Assembly (NCBI GenBank): GCA_038106575.1
Contig: JAYOED010000109.1
Location: 1-5,808 of the forward strand
Direction: 5' to 3'
Length of the DNA: 5,808 nt
Origin: Ga0077527 sp038106575
Lineage (GTDB): Bacteria > Pseudomonadota > Gammaproteobacteria > Burkholderiales > SG8-41
Part shown: positions 1 to 5,511 of the stretch, piece by piece
How the letters are laid out: every line of letters starts with the position of its first letter
How positions within the stretch are numbered: the first letter of the stretch is position 1
Translations under genes and position numbers: made by a program
The notes under the pieces: generated by a model
What the model was told of the DNA's origin: nothing
Seen by the model: only the letters and a program-made list of their open reading frames with translations
The model's database searches: none

Positions 1-64
1 ATGCAGAACAGGTTACGGACGACATCAGTGCAACTGCGGCAATTCGACTGACCTTGGTGAACAT
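1..64 (-). CDS. 5'-terminal fragment of a probable secreted protein (truncated by window edge)
   Basis: The fragment starts with ATG at 64-62 and stays open for 21 codons to the window edge. The visible peptide is MFTKVSRIAAVALMSSVTCS plus one alanine: a basic residue or two near the start (K4, R7), then a hydrophobic stretch, as in a Sec signal peptide. A strong ribosome binding site, AAGGAGA, lies 6 bases before the ATG (about 71-77). It sits 31 bp after the stop of the upstream oxidoreductase on the same strand, with no terminator between, so it is probably the third gene of the leftward operon. A periplasmic binding protein (TctC/Bug, TRAP or similar) would fit, given the transporter protein at the other end of the window, but no mature sequence is visible. 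The cysteine at residue 19 is not in a good lipobox context (SVTC), so a lipoprotein is less likely. The existence of the gene is well supported; its function is not. Confidence 0.72.
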   Translation of the reverse strand, partial: MFTKVSRIAAVALMSSVTCSA

Positions 65-95
65 TTCAGCTCTCCTTTTACGCAAGCAACTGTTA

Positions 96-1208
96 TTAAT
101 TTACTTTTTCTTCGCCGGGGGCTATCGGCAGTTTCACAGGCTTCTTCAGCCTAGCTGACAGGTCTATCGCCTTGGTCAACATTAAACGGTTATGGCCTTC
201 CGCGGCTGTGGCATGCTGGGTCGGCAGTCCCATCGACACGCGGTTGAGCCATGAATTAGTTTCTTCACGCATCGGTCCGCGCAGTTCACCCAGCGCAATA
301 TCGCCAACCGGATAGCTAGTCAGGAAATCAACATGGCGGCGCTTGTCTGGGGCATAACCTTCGCCCTGGATCAGATTAGTTGCAAGAACAATGTCCCGAT
401 GGGTGTCATCGATGGTCAGAACGCCCTCGGTGCCGACGGCTCCGACCTCGAGACTGTAGACTGCACCAGGCCAGATTTCGGGCAAAGCCCATGAAATCAC
501 GCCGTGATAGATTGCGCCGTCGTCGAAGGTGATGGTGTAGCCGGTACCGTCCACACCCTGCCAGGTCGAGCCCAGGGCCTTGTTGACCGAACGGGCATAG
601 ACTTCGACGGGCTTCTTGGCTTCCATCAGCCACATGACGACATCCAGTGCGTGGGTGCCCGAGATCACCATGGGGGTGACTTCAGATCTGTTGTCGCTGC
701 GCTTGTAGTTATCGATGGCCACCAGCCGGTTCATGAACGCGCGGGAAGTCACCATGGTCACTTCGCCGAGCGATCCAGCGCGCACTTTCTCCTTAGCCAC
801 CAGCCAGCGGCGGCGAAAGCGCTGGGTGTAGCCGATCACGGCATCCACGCCGTGCTTTTCAATCGCTGACAGCGTCTGCGCCGATTCTTCGAGGTCGGTA
901 GCCAGCGGTTTTTCAATCAGCATCGGCAGCTTGCGTTCAGCCGCAAATATCACCGGATCCACGTGCAGGTGTTCGTCGGTGCAAACTGCGACTGCATTGA
1001 CTTCTGGGCGCGACAGCAATTCACGGAAATCGGTAGTCACGAAATCACCGCCGCATTTTTCGCGAACGATTTCACCACGCTCGGGATTAAGCTCGGCAAT
1101 GCCGATCCAGCCAACCTGCGGATGACGGGCTGCCAGCTCGGCACGGATCAGTCCGACGCGCCCGGCGCCGATGATGGCGAGGCCGATTTTTTTTGGGTTT
1201 TTCTTCAT
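96..1208 (-). CDS. Gfo/Idh/MocA family NAD(P)-dependent oxidoreductase (second gene of leftward operon)
   Basis: This 370-residue protein has the usual length and two-domain plan of the family, which oxidises or reduces sugars, cyclitols and some aromatic-derived dihydrodiols or semialdehydes in the cytoplasm. Seen: an N-terminal Rossmann fold with a canonical GAGRVG dinucleotide loop (14-19), the EKP motif (99-101) whose lysine is the usual catalytic/cofactor-contacting residue, IGYTQRF (125-131), and a GTHALD segment with H186 and D189. In inositol dehydrogenase an aspartate lies four residues before the catalytic histidine; here that position is I182, so the chemistry may differ. The ATG overlaps the upstream gene's TGA (ATGA), with GGGAG (1216-1220) 7 bases before the start, indicating translational coupling. 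The motif IDDTHRD (266-272) is shared with the upstream paralogue. The substrate cannot be read from sequence; labels such as dihydroxyphthalate or inositol dehydrogenase would be guesses. Confidence 0.93.
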   Translation of the reverse strand: MKKNPKKIGLAIIGAGRVGLIRAELAARHPQVGWIGIAELNPERGEIVREKCGGDFVTTDFRELLSRPEVNAVAVCTDEHLHVDPVIFAAERKLPMLIEKPLATDLEESAQTLSAIEKHGVDAVIGYTQRFRRRWLVAKEKVRAGSLGEVTMVTSRAFMNRLVAIDNYKRSDNRSEVTPMVISGTHALDVVMWLMEAKKPVEVYARSVNKALGSTWQGVDGTGYTITFDDGAIYHGVISWALPEIWPGAVYSLEVGAVGTEGVLTIDDTHRDIVLATNLIQGEGYAPDKRRHVDFLTSYPVGDIALGELRGPMREETNSWLNRVSMGLPTQHATAAEGHNRLMLTKAIDLSARLKKPVKLPIAPGEEKVN

Positions 1209-2281
1209 CGTCCGGCTCCCGCAGCGGCAAGTGGACGTGATTCAGGCAGCGGCAGGTTGACCGGCTCATTGCGTTCGGCTGACAGGTCGGCGGCTATGTA
1301 GACTTCCATGACCTGGCGGGCCTCTTCGCCGGTGACCAGCACCGGACGATCGCAGCATACCGCTTCGATGAAATGCACGGTCTCGGCGTGCATCGGACCG
1401 GCATAGGCATGGTCAACGCGCTCGCCCGGCATCGATGACATCGGTAATTGCATGCCGTTTTTCATGGTGTTGAGGATCACGTCGCGATGGGTGTCATCGA
1501 TGATCAGTGCACCATCAGTACCGATCATTTCGATCCAGGTGGAGCAGGCGTTCGGATACCCCGGGGGTAGGCTCCAGCCCGCGCCGATGACGAACGACAT
1601 GCCGCTGTCCATGGTTACCGTAATCCATTGGGTGTCGGGAACGTCCGCACCCTTATTGTTGGCTTTCATCGCACCGTAGTTCAACTGCGAGTACACACGG
1701 ATCGGTTTGGCGGGTTTCAAGCACCACAAGATGAAATCGAGATCATGGGTGGCTTCCATGGCCGCAGGAGAGAGCTTGGTGCGCCCAGTAATCTTGGCGC
1801 CGAGGCTACGCTGGATGTGGCGGCTGACCAGCGCACTGACCGGTTTTCCGATGCTGCCGTCGTCTAGGCATTTCTTGACATAAGCATATTTCGGATTGAA
1901 GCGCTGCGAGTAGCCGATTGTGAACTTGAGATTCTTGCGGTTTGCGATGGCAATCAATTCATCGGCCTCGTGCAGTTCCACAGAGATCGGTTTTTCCAGG
2001 AATACGTGCAATCCCGCTTCGAGACAGTCGCGTGCCATGGGGTAGTGCAGCGTCTCCGGCGTTGCAGAAATCATTACCGCATCTAGATCCTTGACCTCCA
2101 GCAGCTCGTGGTAATGGGATACAGCGGTTTTGGCACCGGTATTTTTTGCAACCTCGGCCAGACGTTCGGGTTTGGTTTCAACGATGTGCAGATCGCCTAC
2201 TGCTGGATTGATGGCACAGGTATCAGCGCGAATGCCACCGCACCAGCCGGTGCAGATGATTCCGACATTAATTATTTTCAA
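1205..2281 (-). CDS. Gfo/Idh/MocA family oxidoreductase (first gene of leftward operon, TTG start)
   Basis: This 358-residue protein is a paralogue of the gene that follows it. The N-terminal nucleotide-binding domain begins KIINVGIICTGWCGG; the family's GxGxxG loop reads C10-T-G-W-C-G15, so the first glycine is replaced by cysteine. Other family motifs are present: FLEKPIS (94-100) with catalytic-type K97, IGYSQRF (122-128), ATHDLD with H179 and D182, and IDDTHRD (261-267). M175 occupies the place of the aspartate that precedes the catalytic histidine in inositol dehydrogenase. The start codon is TTG; GAGGAG lies 9 bases upstream and no in-frame ATG extends the N-terminus, and the reading begins right at the first beta strand as expected. 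It is the promoter-proximal gene of the leftward operon, diverging from the LysR gene. It could oxidise the same substrate class as its partner or act with it in a mixed oligomer (inference). The substrate is unknown. Confidence 0.93.
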   Translation of the reverse strand: MKIINVGIICTGWCGGIRADTCAINPAVGDLHIVETKPERLAEVAKNTGAKTAVSHYHELLEVKDLDAVMISATPETLHYPMARDCLEAGLHVFLEKPISVELHEADELIAIANRKNLKFTIGYSQRFNPKYAYVKKCLDDGSIGKPVSALVSRHIQRSLGAKITGRTKLSPAAMEATHDLDFILWCLKPAKPIRVYSQLNYGAMKANNKGADVPDTQWITVTMDSGMSFVIGAGWSLPPGYPNACSTWIEMIGTDGALIIDDTHRDVILNTMKNGMQLPMSSMPGERVDHAYAGPMHAETVHFIEAVCCDRPVLVTGEEARQVMEVYIAADLSAERNEPVNLPLPESRPLAAAGAGR

Positions 2282-2290
2282 GGTGCGTTT

Positions 2291-2296
2291 CTCCTC
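2291..2296 (-). promoter_or_regulatory. Ribosome binding site deciding a TTG start
   Basis: On the minus strand these bases read GAGGAG, 9 bases before the TTG at 2281-2279. This strong Shine-Dalgarno match supports the non-ATG start of the first oxidoreductase gene. Confidence 0.75.
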
Positions 2297-2307
2297 AAAT
2301 TAGGCGT

Positions 2308-2326
2308 TCGGGCCCTGCGGGCCCGA
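2308..2326. repeat. Perfect 8-bp inverted repeat (GC-rich hairpin) in the leader of the leftward operon
   Basis: TCGGGCCC (2308-2315), a TGC loop, then GGGCCCGA (2319-2326) form a perfect hairpin. On the minus strand it lies 11 bases upstream of the GAGGAG ribosome binding site of the first oxidoreductase gene. No T-run follows it on either strand, so it is not a standard intrinsic terminator. It may stabilise the mRNA 5' end, modulate translation or be a protein-binding site; these roles are inference. Confidence 0.7.
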
Positions 2327-2377
2327 CCCGATTAGTGTGTCGAATGGTAGACGCTGACGTTTTTTATGACCAATACC

Positions 2378-2439
2378 AAATCAATTCGGATGACATCATA
2401 ATTTGATATGGTTAAACTTGATACTCATCGAATTAATTT
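2378..2439. repeat. Imperfect inverted repeat, candidate regulator operator
   Basis: The left arm AAATCAATTCGGATG (2378-2392) is nearly the reverse complement of the right arm CATCGAATTAATTT (2426-2439), differing by one mismatch and one extra base. The arms are separated by 33 bp, so each arm lies on a different helical turn. The position midway between divergent genes suits a LysR-type regulator tetramer that contacts two sites and bends DNA. Binding is inferred, not shown. Confidence 0.45.
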
Positions 2440-2495
2440 AAAATATTTCTGAAAATAGTCATTTAATACATTGATTAACTTGAATTAATTAAAAT
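2418..2495. repeat. Imperfect direct repeat, TTGAT-(6-7)-GAATTAATT-AAAAT, two copies
   Basis: Copy one is TTGAT at 2418-2422 followed by GAATTAATTTAAAAT at 2430-2444. Copy two is TTGAT at 2471-2475 followed by GAATTAATTAAAAT at 2482-2495. The copies start 53 bp apart (52 bp for the second block), about five helical turns, which would place them on one face of the DNA. In AT-rich DNA some of this could arise by chance, but the match covers two words in the same order and nearly the same spacing. They may be regulator sites just upstream of the LysR gene. Confidence 0.4.
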
Positions 2496-2543
2496 GCTGC
2501 AATTGCAAAAGACATTCAGGATTGTTATTTCTGATCTCATCGC

Positions 2544-3461
2544 ATGGATCTGAAGGGGATACGTTATTTCGTTCAGATCGCGGAACTCGGCAGCATGACG
2601 CGTGCCGCTCAGCATCTGCATGTTGCACAGCCTGCGCTGTCCCGTCACATCCATGCCCTGGAGAGCGAACTGGGCGTATCGCTGCTTGTCAGGCTGCCGC
2701 GTGGTGTAAGGCTGACCACGCCTGGCCGCCAGTTTCTTGACCATTGCCGGCGGGTGCTGCGTGAACTGGACCGTGCCCAGGATGCACTGCGTCCCGGCAG
2801 CGAGTACGCACAGGGACAGGTGATACTCGGCGTATCTCCGACTACGGGACCGTTGCTGCTTCCGGGATTGATCCTGCGCATGCGCAGGCATTGTCCGCAG
2901 ATCGGACTGCGCGTGGTGGAAGGTTTCAGCGACCAGTTACACGACTGGCTGCAGGCCGGTCGTGCTGACGTGGCGATCCTGACCAACCCGGTTGCATCCC
3001 GCACGGTCAAAGTGACGCCGCTGATTTCGGAACCGATCGTGGTTTTCGAGTGCGCACACCCCGAGCACAAGCCCCGGTTCTACACTGCGGCAGAGCTGGG
3101 GCGCACACCGGTCGTCACCACCAGTGCGATCCGGATCATTGCCGATGAACAGTTACAGCGGTACGGCTCACGGGCCCACCTGGAATCGGAGATCGACGCT
3201 GTCGAAGCCATACGCCGGCTGGTACTGGGCGGGATCAGTCGGGCGCTGATGCCGGTATCGACGTTCCACGATGACCTTGACCAGCAGCGCCTGATGGTGT
3301 CGCCGATTGCGGATCTGAATCTGCATCGTATACTCACCCTCGGCCAGCCGGCGGAACGGCATCCTTCAGCGGCCATCGATGAAGTGGCGCAGATCGTATC
3401 GGCTGAAATCAGCGAACTGTCTGAAAGAGGACTGTTCGATCTGCCCGGTAGCAGTTACTAA
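2544..3461 (+). CDS. LysR-type transcriptional regulator
   Basis: This 305-residue protein has the standard length and layout of the family. Residues 1-60 are a typical LysR winged helix-turn-helix (MDLKGIRYFVQIAELGSMTR, then AAQHLHVAQPALSRHIHALE with the invariant A22, Q29, P30, S33 and L39 pattern). A linker helix rich in R, L and E follows (about 62-85), and from about 92 there is a periplasmic-binding-protein-like effector domain opening with LGVSPTTG (95-102), where S98/T100/T101 sit in the usual ligand-contact loop. The start fits the family's invariant N-terminus exactly, although no clear ribosome binding site lies directly upstream. It diverges from the oxidoreductase operon and is followed 35 bp later by the ACMSD-like gene on the same strand. 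It therefore probably controls both arms and itself, in response to the substrate or a pathway intermediate (inference). Confidence 0.95.
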   Translation: MDLKGIRYFVQIAELGSMTRAAQHLHVAQPALSRHIHALESELGVSLLVRLPRGVRLTTPGRQFLDHCRRVLRELDRAQDALRPGSEYAQGQVILGVSPTTGPLLLPGLILRMRRHCPQIGLRVVEGFSDQLHDWLQAGRADVAILTNPVASRTVKVTPLISEPIVVFECAHPEHKPRFYTAAELGRTPVVTTSAIRIIADEQLQRYGSRAHLESEIDAVEAIRRLVLGGISRALMPVSTFHDDLDQQRLMVSPIADLNLHRILTLGQPAERHPSAAIDEVAQIVSAEISELSERGLFDLPGSSY

Positions 3462-3485
3462 AGATCACCTAAATTTTCAACATGC

Positions 3486-3491
3486 AAGGAG
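3486..3491 (+). promoter_or_regulatory. Ribosome binding site deciding the amidohydrolase start
   Basis: AAGGAG sits 5 bases before the ATG at 3497. The alternative ATG at 3482 lies upstream of this site and has no comparable Shine-Dalgarno sequence, so 3497 is the preferred start. Confidence 0.75.
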
Positions 3492-3496
3492 CGGTC

Positions 3497-4486
3497 ATGC
3501 AACGCATTGACGTACATAACCATGTCATCCCAGAAACTATCGTCAAGGCGATGCAGGAAAACCCTGTTTACAACACGAAAATCGAAGGGGAAGGACACAA
3601 CCGAATATTCATTCGGGGCAAGGTGCGGTTTCCGTTCGAACCCGAGTTCTATGATGCCGACGCCAAACTCGAATCGATGAACCGCAAGAATATCGACATT
3701 GCCTTCATTTCTCCGGGACCGCAGTGCTTCTACTACAACCTGAAAGACGAACTTGCTGCGCAGACGGCACGTATTGTGAACGACGGTGTGGCGCAGATGG
3801 TGGCAGCCAAACCTGGTCGCCTGCGCGGTATGGCAACCCTGCCGATGCAGAATCCGGAAGCGGCGATTGTCGAACTTGAACGTGTGGTCAAGGAGTATGG
3901 TTTTCGCGGAGTCGAGCTGGGTACTGCAATCGGTGAGGAAGAACTGGCTGACCCCAGGTTCAAGCCGGTGCTGAAACGAATCGAACAGCTCAAGCTGATG
4001 ATCTTTGCACACCCCAACACCCAGGGTTCTGCCGGTCGCCTCGATTGCTACTACCTGACCAACCTGATCGGCAATCCGCTCGACACCACGATCATGGTCG
4101 GCAAACTGATGTTCAGCGGTTTACTCGATGAACTCAAGGATCTCAAAATCCTGCTCGCGCACGGCGGGGGATTCCTGCCGTACCAGATCGGCCGCTTCGT
4201 TCACGGACACAAGGTGCGCCCTGATACTGCAGCCGTCACCAAGTCCGATCCGCTGCAGATGCTCAAGCGTTTCTGGTTCGATGCACTGACTCACAGCCCG
4301 CAGTCGGTCCGTCACCTGATCGACGTCGTCGGCTCCGAACGCGTCGTGCTTGGTACCGATGCGCCGTTTGACATGGGCGAAATGGCTCCAGTCGACCGGG
4401 TTGAGATGACGCCGGGGCTGACCGAAAAAGAACGCGAGAACATTTATTGCAAGGCGGCGACTGCGCTTTTCAACGGAAAAATCTGA
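3497..4486 (+). CDS. Amidohydrolase 2 / ACMSD-family metal-dependent hydrolase or decarboxylase
   Basis: With the start at 3497 the protein has 329 residues, a normal length for the aminocarboxymuconate semialdehyde decarboxylase (ACMSD) family, whose members decarboxylate or hydrate carboxylated, often aromatic-derived, acids in the cytoplasm. The TIM-barrel metal site is complete: HNH at H7 and H9 at the end of strand 1, H172 in IFAHP, H222 in LLAHGGG (the usual acid/base histidine), and D288 in LGTDAPF. This matches the ACMSD pattern of two N-terminal histidines, a third histidine, a catalytic histidine and a late aspartate. The HGGGFLPYQIGR stretch (222-233) is also typical. An ATG 15 bases earlier (3482) would add five residues but lies before the ribosome binding site. 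It follows the LysR gene by 35 bp and may be cotranscribed with it. Other possibilities are an oxalomesaconate-hydratase-like or resorcylate-decarboxylase-like enzyme; the substrate cannot be decided here. Confidence 0.92.
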   Translation: MQRIDVHNHVIPETIVKAMQENPVYNTKIEGEGHNRIFIRGKVRFPFEPEFYDADAKLESMNRKNIDIAFISPGPQCFYYNLKDELAAQTARIVNDGVAQMVAAKPGRLRGMATLPMQNPEAAIVELERVVKEYGFRGVELGTAIGEEELADPRFKPVLKRIEQLKLMIFAHPNTQGSAGRLDCYYLTNLIGNPLDTTIMVGKLMFSGLLDELKDLKILLAHGGGFLPYQIGRFVHGHKVRPDTAAVTKSDPLQMLKRFWFDALTHSPQSVRHLIDVVGSERVVLGTDAPFDMGEMAPVDRVEMTPGLTEKERENIYCKAATALFNGKI

Positions 4487-4515
4487 AGCGCAGCGGAGTG
4501 CTGACACATTGTGGC

Positions 4516-4542
4516 CGCAGGGTTGGTCGGGTAAATCCTGCG
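4516..4542. repeat. Inverted repeat overlapping a candidate promoter
   Basis: CGCAGGGTT (4516-4524) pairs with AATCCTGCG (4534-4542), giving nine pairs including one G-T, around a 9-base loop. No T-run follows, so an intrinsic terminator after the amidohydrolase gene is unlikely. It covers the -35 and spacer of the candidate promoter at 4523-4551, so it could be an operator or an RNA structure. Confidence 0.4.
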
Positions 4543-4551
4543 TGCTAGCAT
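4523..4551 (+). promoter_or_regulatory. Candidate sigma-70 promoter with extended -10 for the cupin gene
   Basis: TTGGTC (4523-4528), a 17-base spacer and TAGCAT (4546-4551) preceded by TGC make a plausible extended -10 promoter about 70 bp before the cupin start. The -10 lies inside the perfect palindrome TGCTAGCA (4543-4550). The -35 matches the consensus only in TTG, so the call is moderate. It sits in a 133-bp gap, large enough to hold an internal promoter. Confidence 0.4.
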
Positions 4552-4619
4552 AAAGATTGTATTTCCAGCACCAACCGGCTCATTCCAAACCGATTCAGAC
4601 CACGTCATAAGGGCGACTC

Positions 4620-5462
4620 ATGCCGTTCCACCGCTTCGAGGACTTCACCAGCAATTACCTGACGCCTCATCTGTCTACCGGCAAGGCGCCGGTCATTGAC
4701 GGCCGTTACATGTATTTCTGCCTGCTCCACAAGAATGCCGGAACGGGCTCGGAGCTTCACTACCATCCGAATGAACTGCTGATCTTCCCTGTGCGCGGCA
4801 AGATCAACGCCATCGTCGGCAAGGACCGGCGCGTGGTTAGTCCAGGAACTTTCGTGCACGCGCCGGCATATGCGCGGCATTCGATGAAAGCCACCGAGGA
4901 CGGCAACCTGCAATACCTCTACATTAAGGACAAGACCTGGACCGTGGTCGGGCTTGCCGAAGACGAGGCCGTGCCGGACAAGGCGATGACGGTTGCCGAA
5001 GTCAACGCCAAGTACAACGTCGGCGACAGGGACAAGCACCAGAAGACCCAGGGCAAATCTCAGGCCATCATCGAAGGCTTGCCGGTCTGCTTTCATCCCA
5101 TCCTGGATTCGCTGGATGCGCCGAAGCGTTCGGGCCGTTGCGTGAACTGGATAGAGGGCGAACGGCTGGCGTTTGGATTGTTCGAGGTACCTGCAGGTTA
5201 TGACGAACCGTCGGCCAAATCTGAGCGGGAAATGTTCATCTATGTACTCAGCGGAAAAATTGATGCTGAAGCTGACAATGAACGCAAGACAGTAGGCGCC
5301 GGCGACATCATCTATGTGCCGCGCGGTGACAGCTACCGCTTGCAGGTCCGCAACCACGCGCGTTATGCCATCGTCTGCTCAACTCCGTGGCTGGAAAACC
5401 GGATTGAAAACATGTCGCCTGAAGAAGCCGAACAGGCGCGCGTCAACATGAAGCCCAATTAA
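4620..5462 (+). CDS. Two-domain cupin (bicupin) protein
   Basis: This 280-residue protein holds two cupin beta-barrels. Domain 1 (about 25-110) has a G-x5-H-x-H motif with H47 and H49, E52 nearby, and a second motif PGTFVHAPAYARH ending in H87, so a single metal site looks intact. Domain 2 (about 180-255) keeps the fold signature (EMFIYVLSGK, then GAGDIIYVPRGDSY) but lacks the HxH pair and has Y239 where the last histidine would be, so it is probably metal-free. No signal peptide is seen, so the protein is cytoplasmic. The ATG at 4620 has AAGGG 6 bases upstream. The gene follows the amidohydrolase by 133 bp and precedes the binding-protein gene by 49 bp. A dioxygenase, isomerase or hydrolase role in the pathway is possible, as is a sugar-acid or ureide enzyme, because bicupins are very diverse. 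The fold is secure; the reaction is unknown. Confidence 0.88.
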   Translation: MPFHRFEDFTSNYLTPHLSTGKAPVIDGRYMYFCLLHKNAGTGSELHYHPNELLIFPVRGKINAIVGKDRRVVSPGTFVHAPAYARHSMKATEDGNLQYLYIKDKTWTVVGLAEDEAVPDKAMTVAEVNAKYNVGDRDKHQKTQGKSQAIIEGLPVCFHPILDSLDAPKRSGRCVNWIEGERLAFGLFEVPAGYDEPSAKSEREMFIYVLSGKIDAEADNERKTVGAGDIIYVPRGDSYRLQVRNHARYAIVCSTPWLENRIENMSPEEAEQARVNMKPN

Positions 5463-5501
5463 AAAGAGGCGCCGTCAACTGGGCCGCAAAGGTCCGAACA
5501 C

Positions 5502-5507
5502 AGGAGG
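5502..5507 (+). promoter_or_regulatory. Strong ribosome binding site of the binding-protein gene
   Basis: A full AGGAGG lies just before the ATG at 5512. It is the strongest translation signal in the rightward arm, as expected for an abundantly made periplasmic binding protein. Confidence 0.7.
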
Positions 5508-5511
5508 AAAC

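Larger units (their letters stand above)
2282..2543. promoter_or_regulatory. Divergent control region between the oxidoreductase operon and the LysR gene
   Basis: This 262-bp stretch has no credible gene. Its right two thirds (about 2370-2543) are strikingly AT-rich compared with the flanking genes, while the left part (2302-2330) is GC-rich and holds a perfect hairpin. A LysR gene divergent from the operon it controls is the classic arrangement of this family, so promoters for both directions and regulator binding sites are expected here. Repeated AATTAATT-like elements and repeated TTGAT words are visible and listed separately. No -35/-10 pair is clean enough to assign: on the plus strand TTGATA (2418-2423) is followed by weak -10 candidates near 2439-2446. 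On the minus strand TTGGTC (2374-2369) is followed after 18 bases by TACCAT (2350-2345), also weak. The LysR gene has no obvious ribosome binding site in the bases just before its ATG. Confidence 0.65.

Noticed and set aside
1..64. Left-edge gene as a lipoprotein
   Set aside because: The only cysteine is in the context SVTC, which fits a lipobox poorly; an ordinary signal peptide is as likely or more so.
96..2281. Naming the oxidoreductases as inositol, phthalate or carboxy-hydroxymuconate semialdehyde dehydrogenases
   Set aside because: The Gfo/Idh/MocA family is too diverse, and key residues for specificity cannot be assigned without alignment to characterised members.
2308..2326. Hairpin read as an intrinsic terminator
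   Set aside because: There is no T-run on either side and it lies in the leader of one gene, not after a gene end.
2463..2478. TTAAT-N6-ATTAA inverted repeat as a canonical LysR T-N11-A box
   Set aside because: The symmetry does not give the T-N11-A spacing, and short AT-rich dyads are expected by chance in this region.
2475..2891. 138-codon minus-strand frame across the LysR start and the control region
   Set aside because: It overlaps the invariant LysR helix-turn-helix coding region and AT-rich control DNA; the peptide has no domain signature.
3482..3496. Upstream ATG for the amidohydrolase
   Set aside because: The AAGGAG site lies after this ATG and 5 bases before the ATG at 3497; the shorter protein starts like family members, close to the HxH motif.
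3458..4012. 184-codon minus-strand frame opposite the amidohydrolase gene
   Set aside because: It lies antisense to a gene with all catalytic residues, and has no family motif and no good ribosome binding site.
4605..5357. 250-codon open frame on the minus strand opposite the bicupin gene
   Set aside because: The plus-strand frame has clear cupin motifs and a ribosome binding site. The antisense translation shows no recognisable domain and looks like a shadow of the real gene's codon usage.
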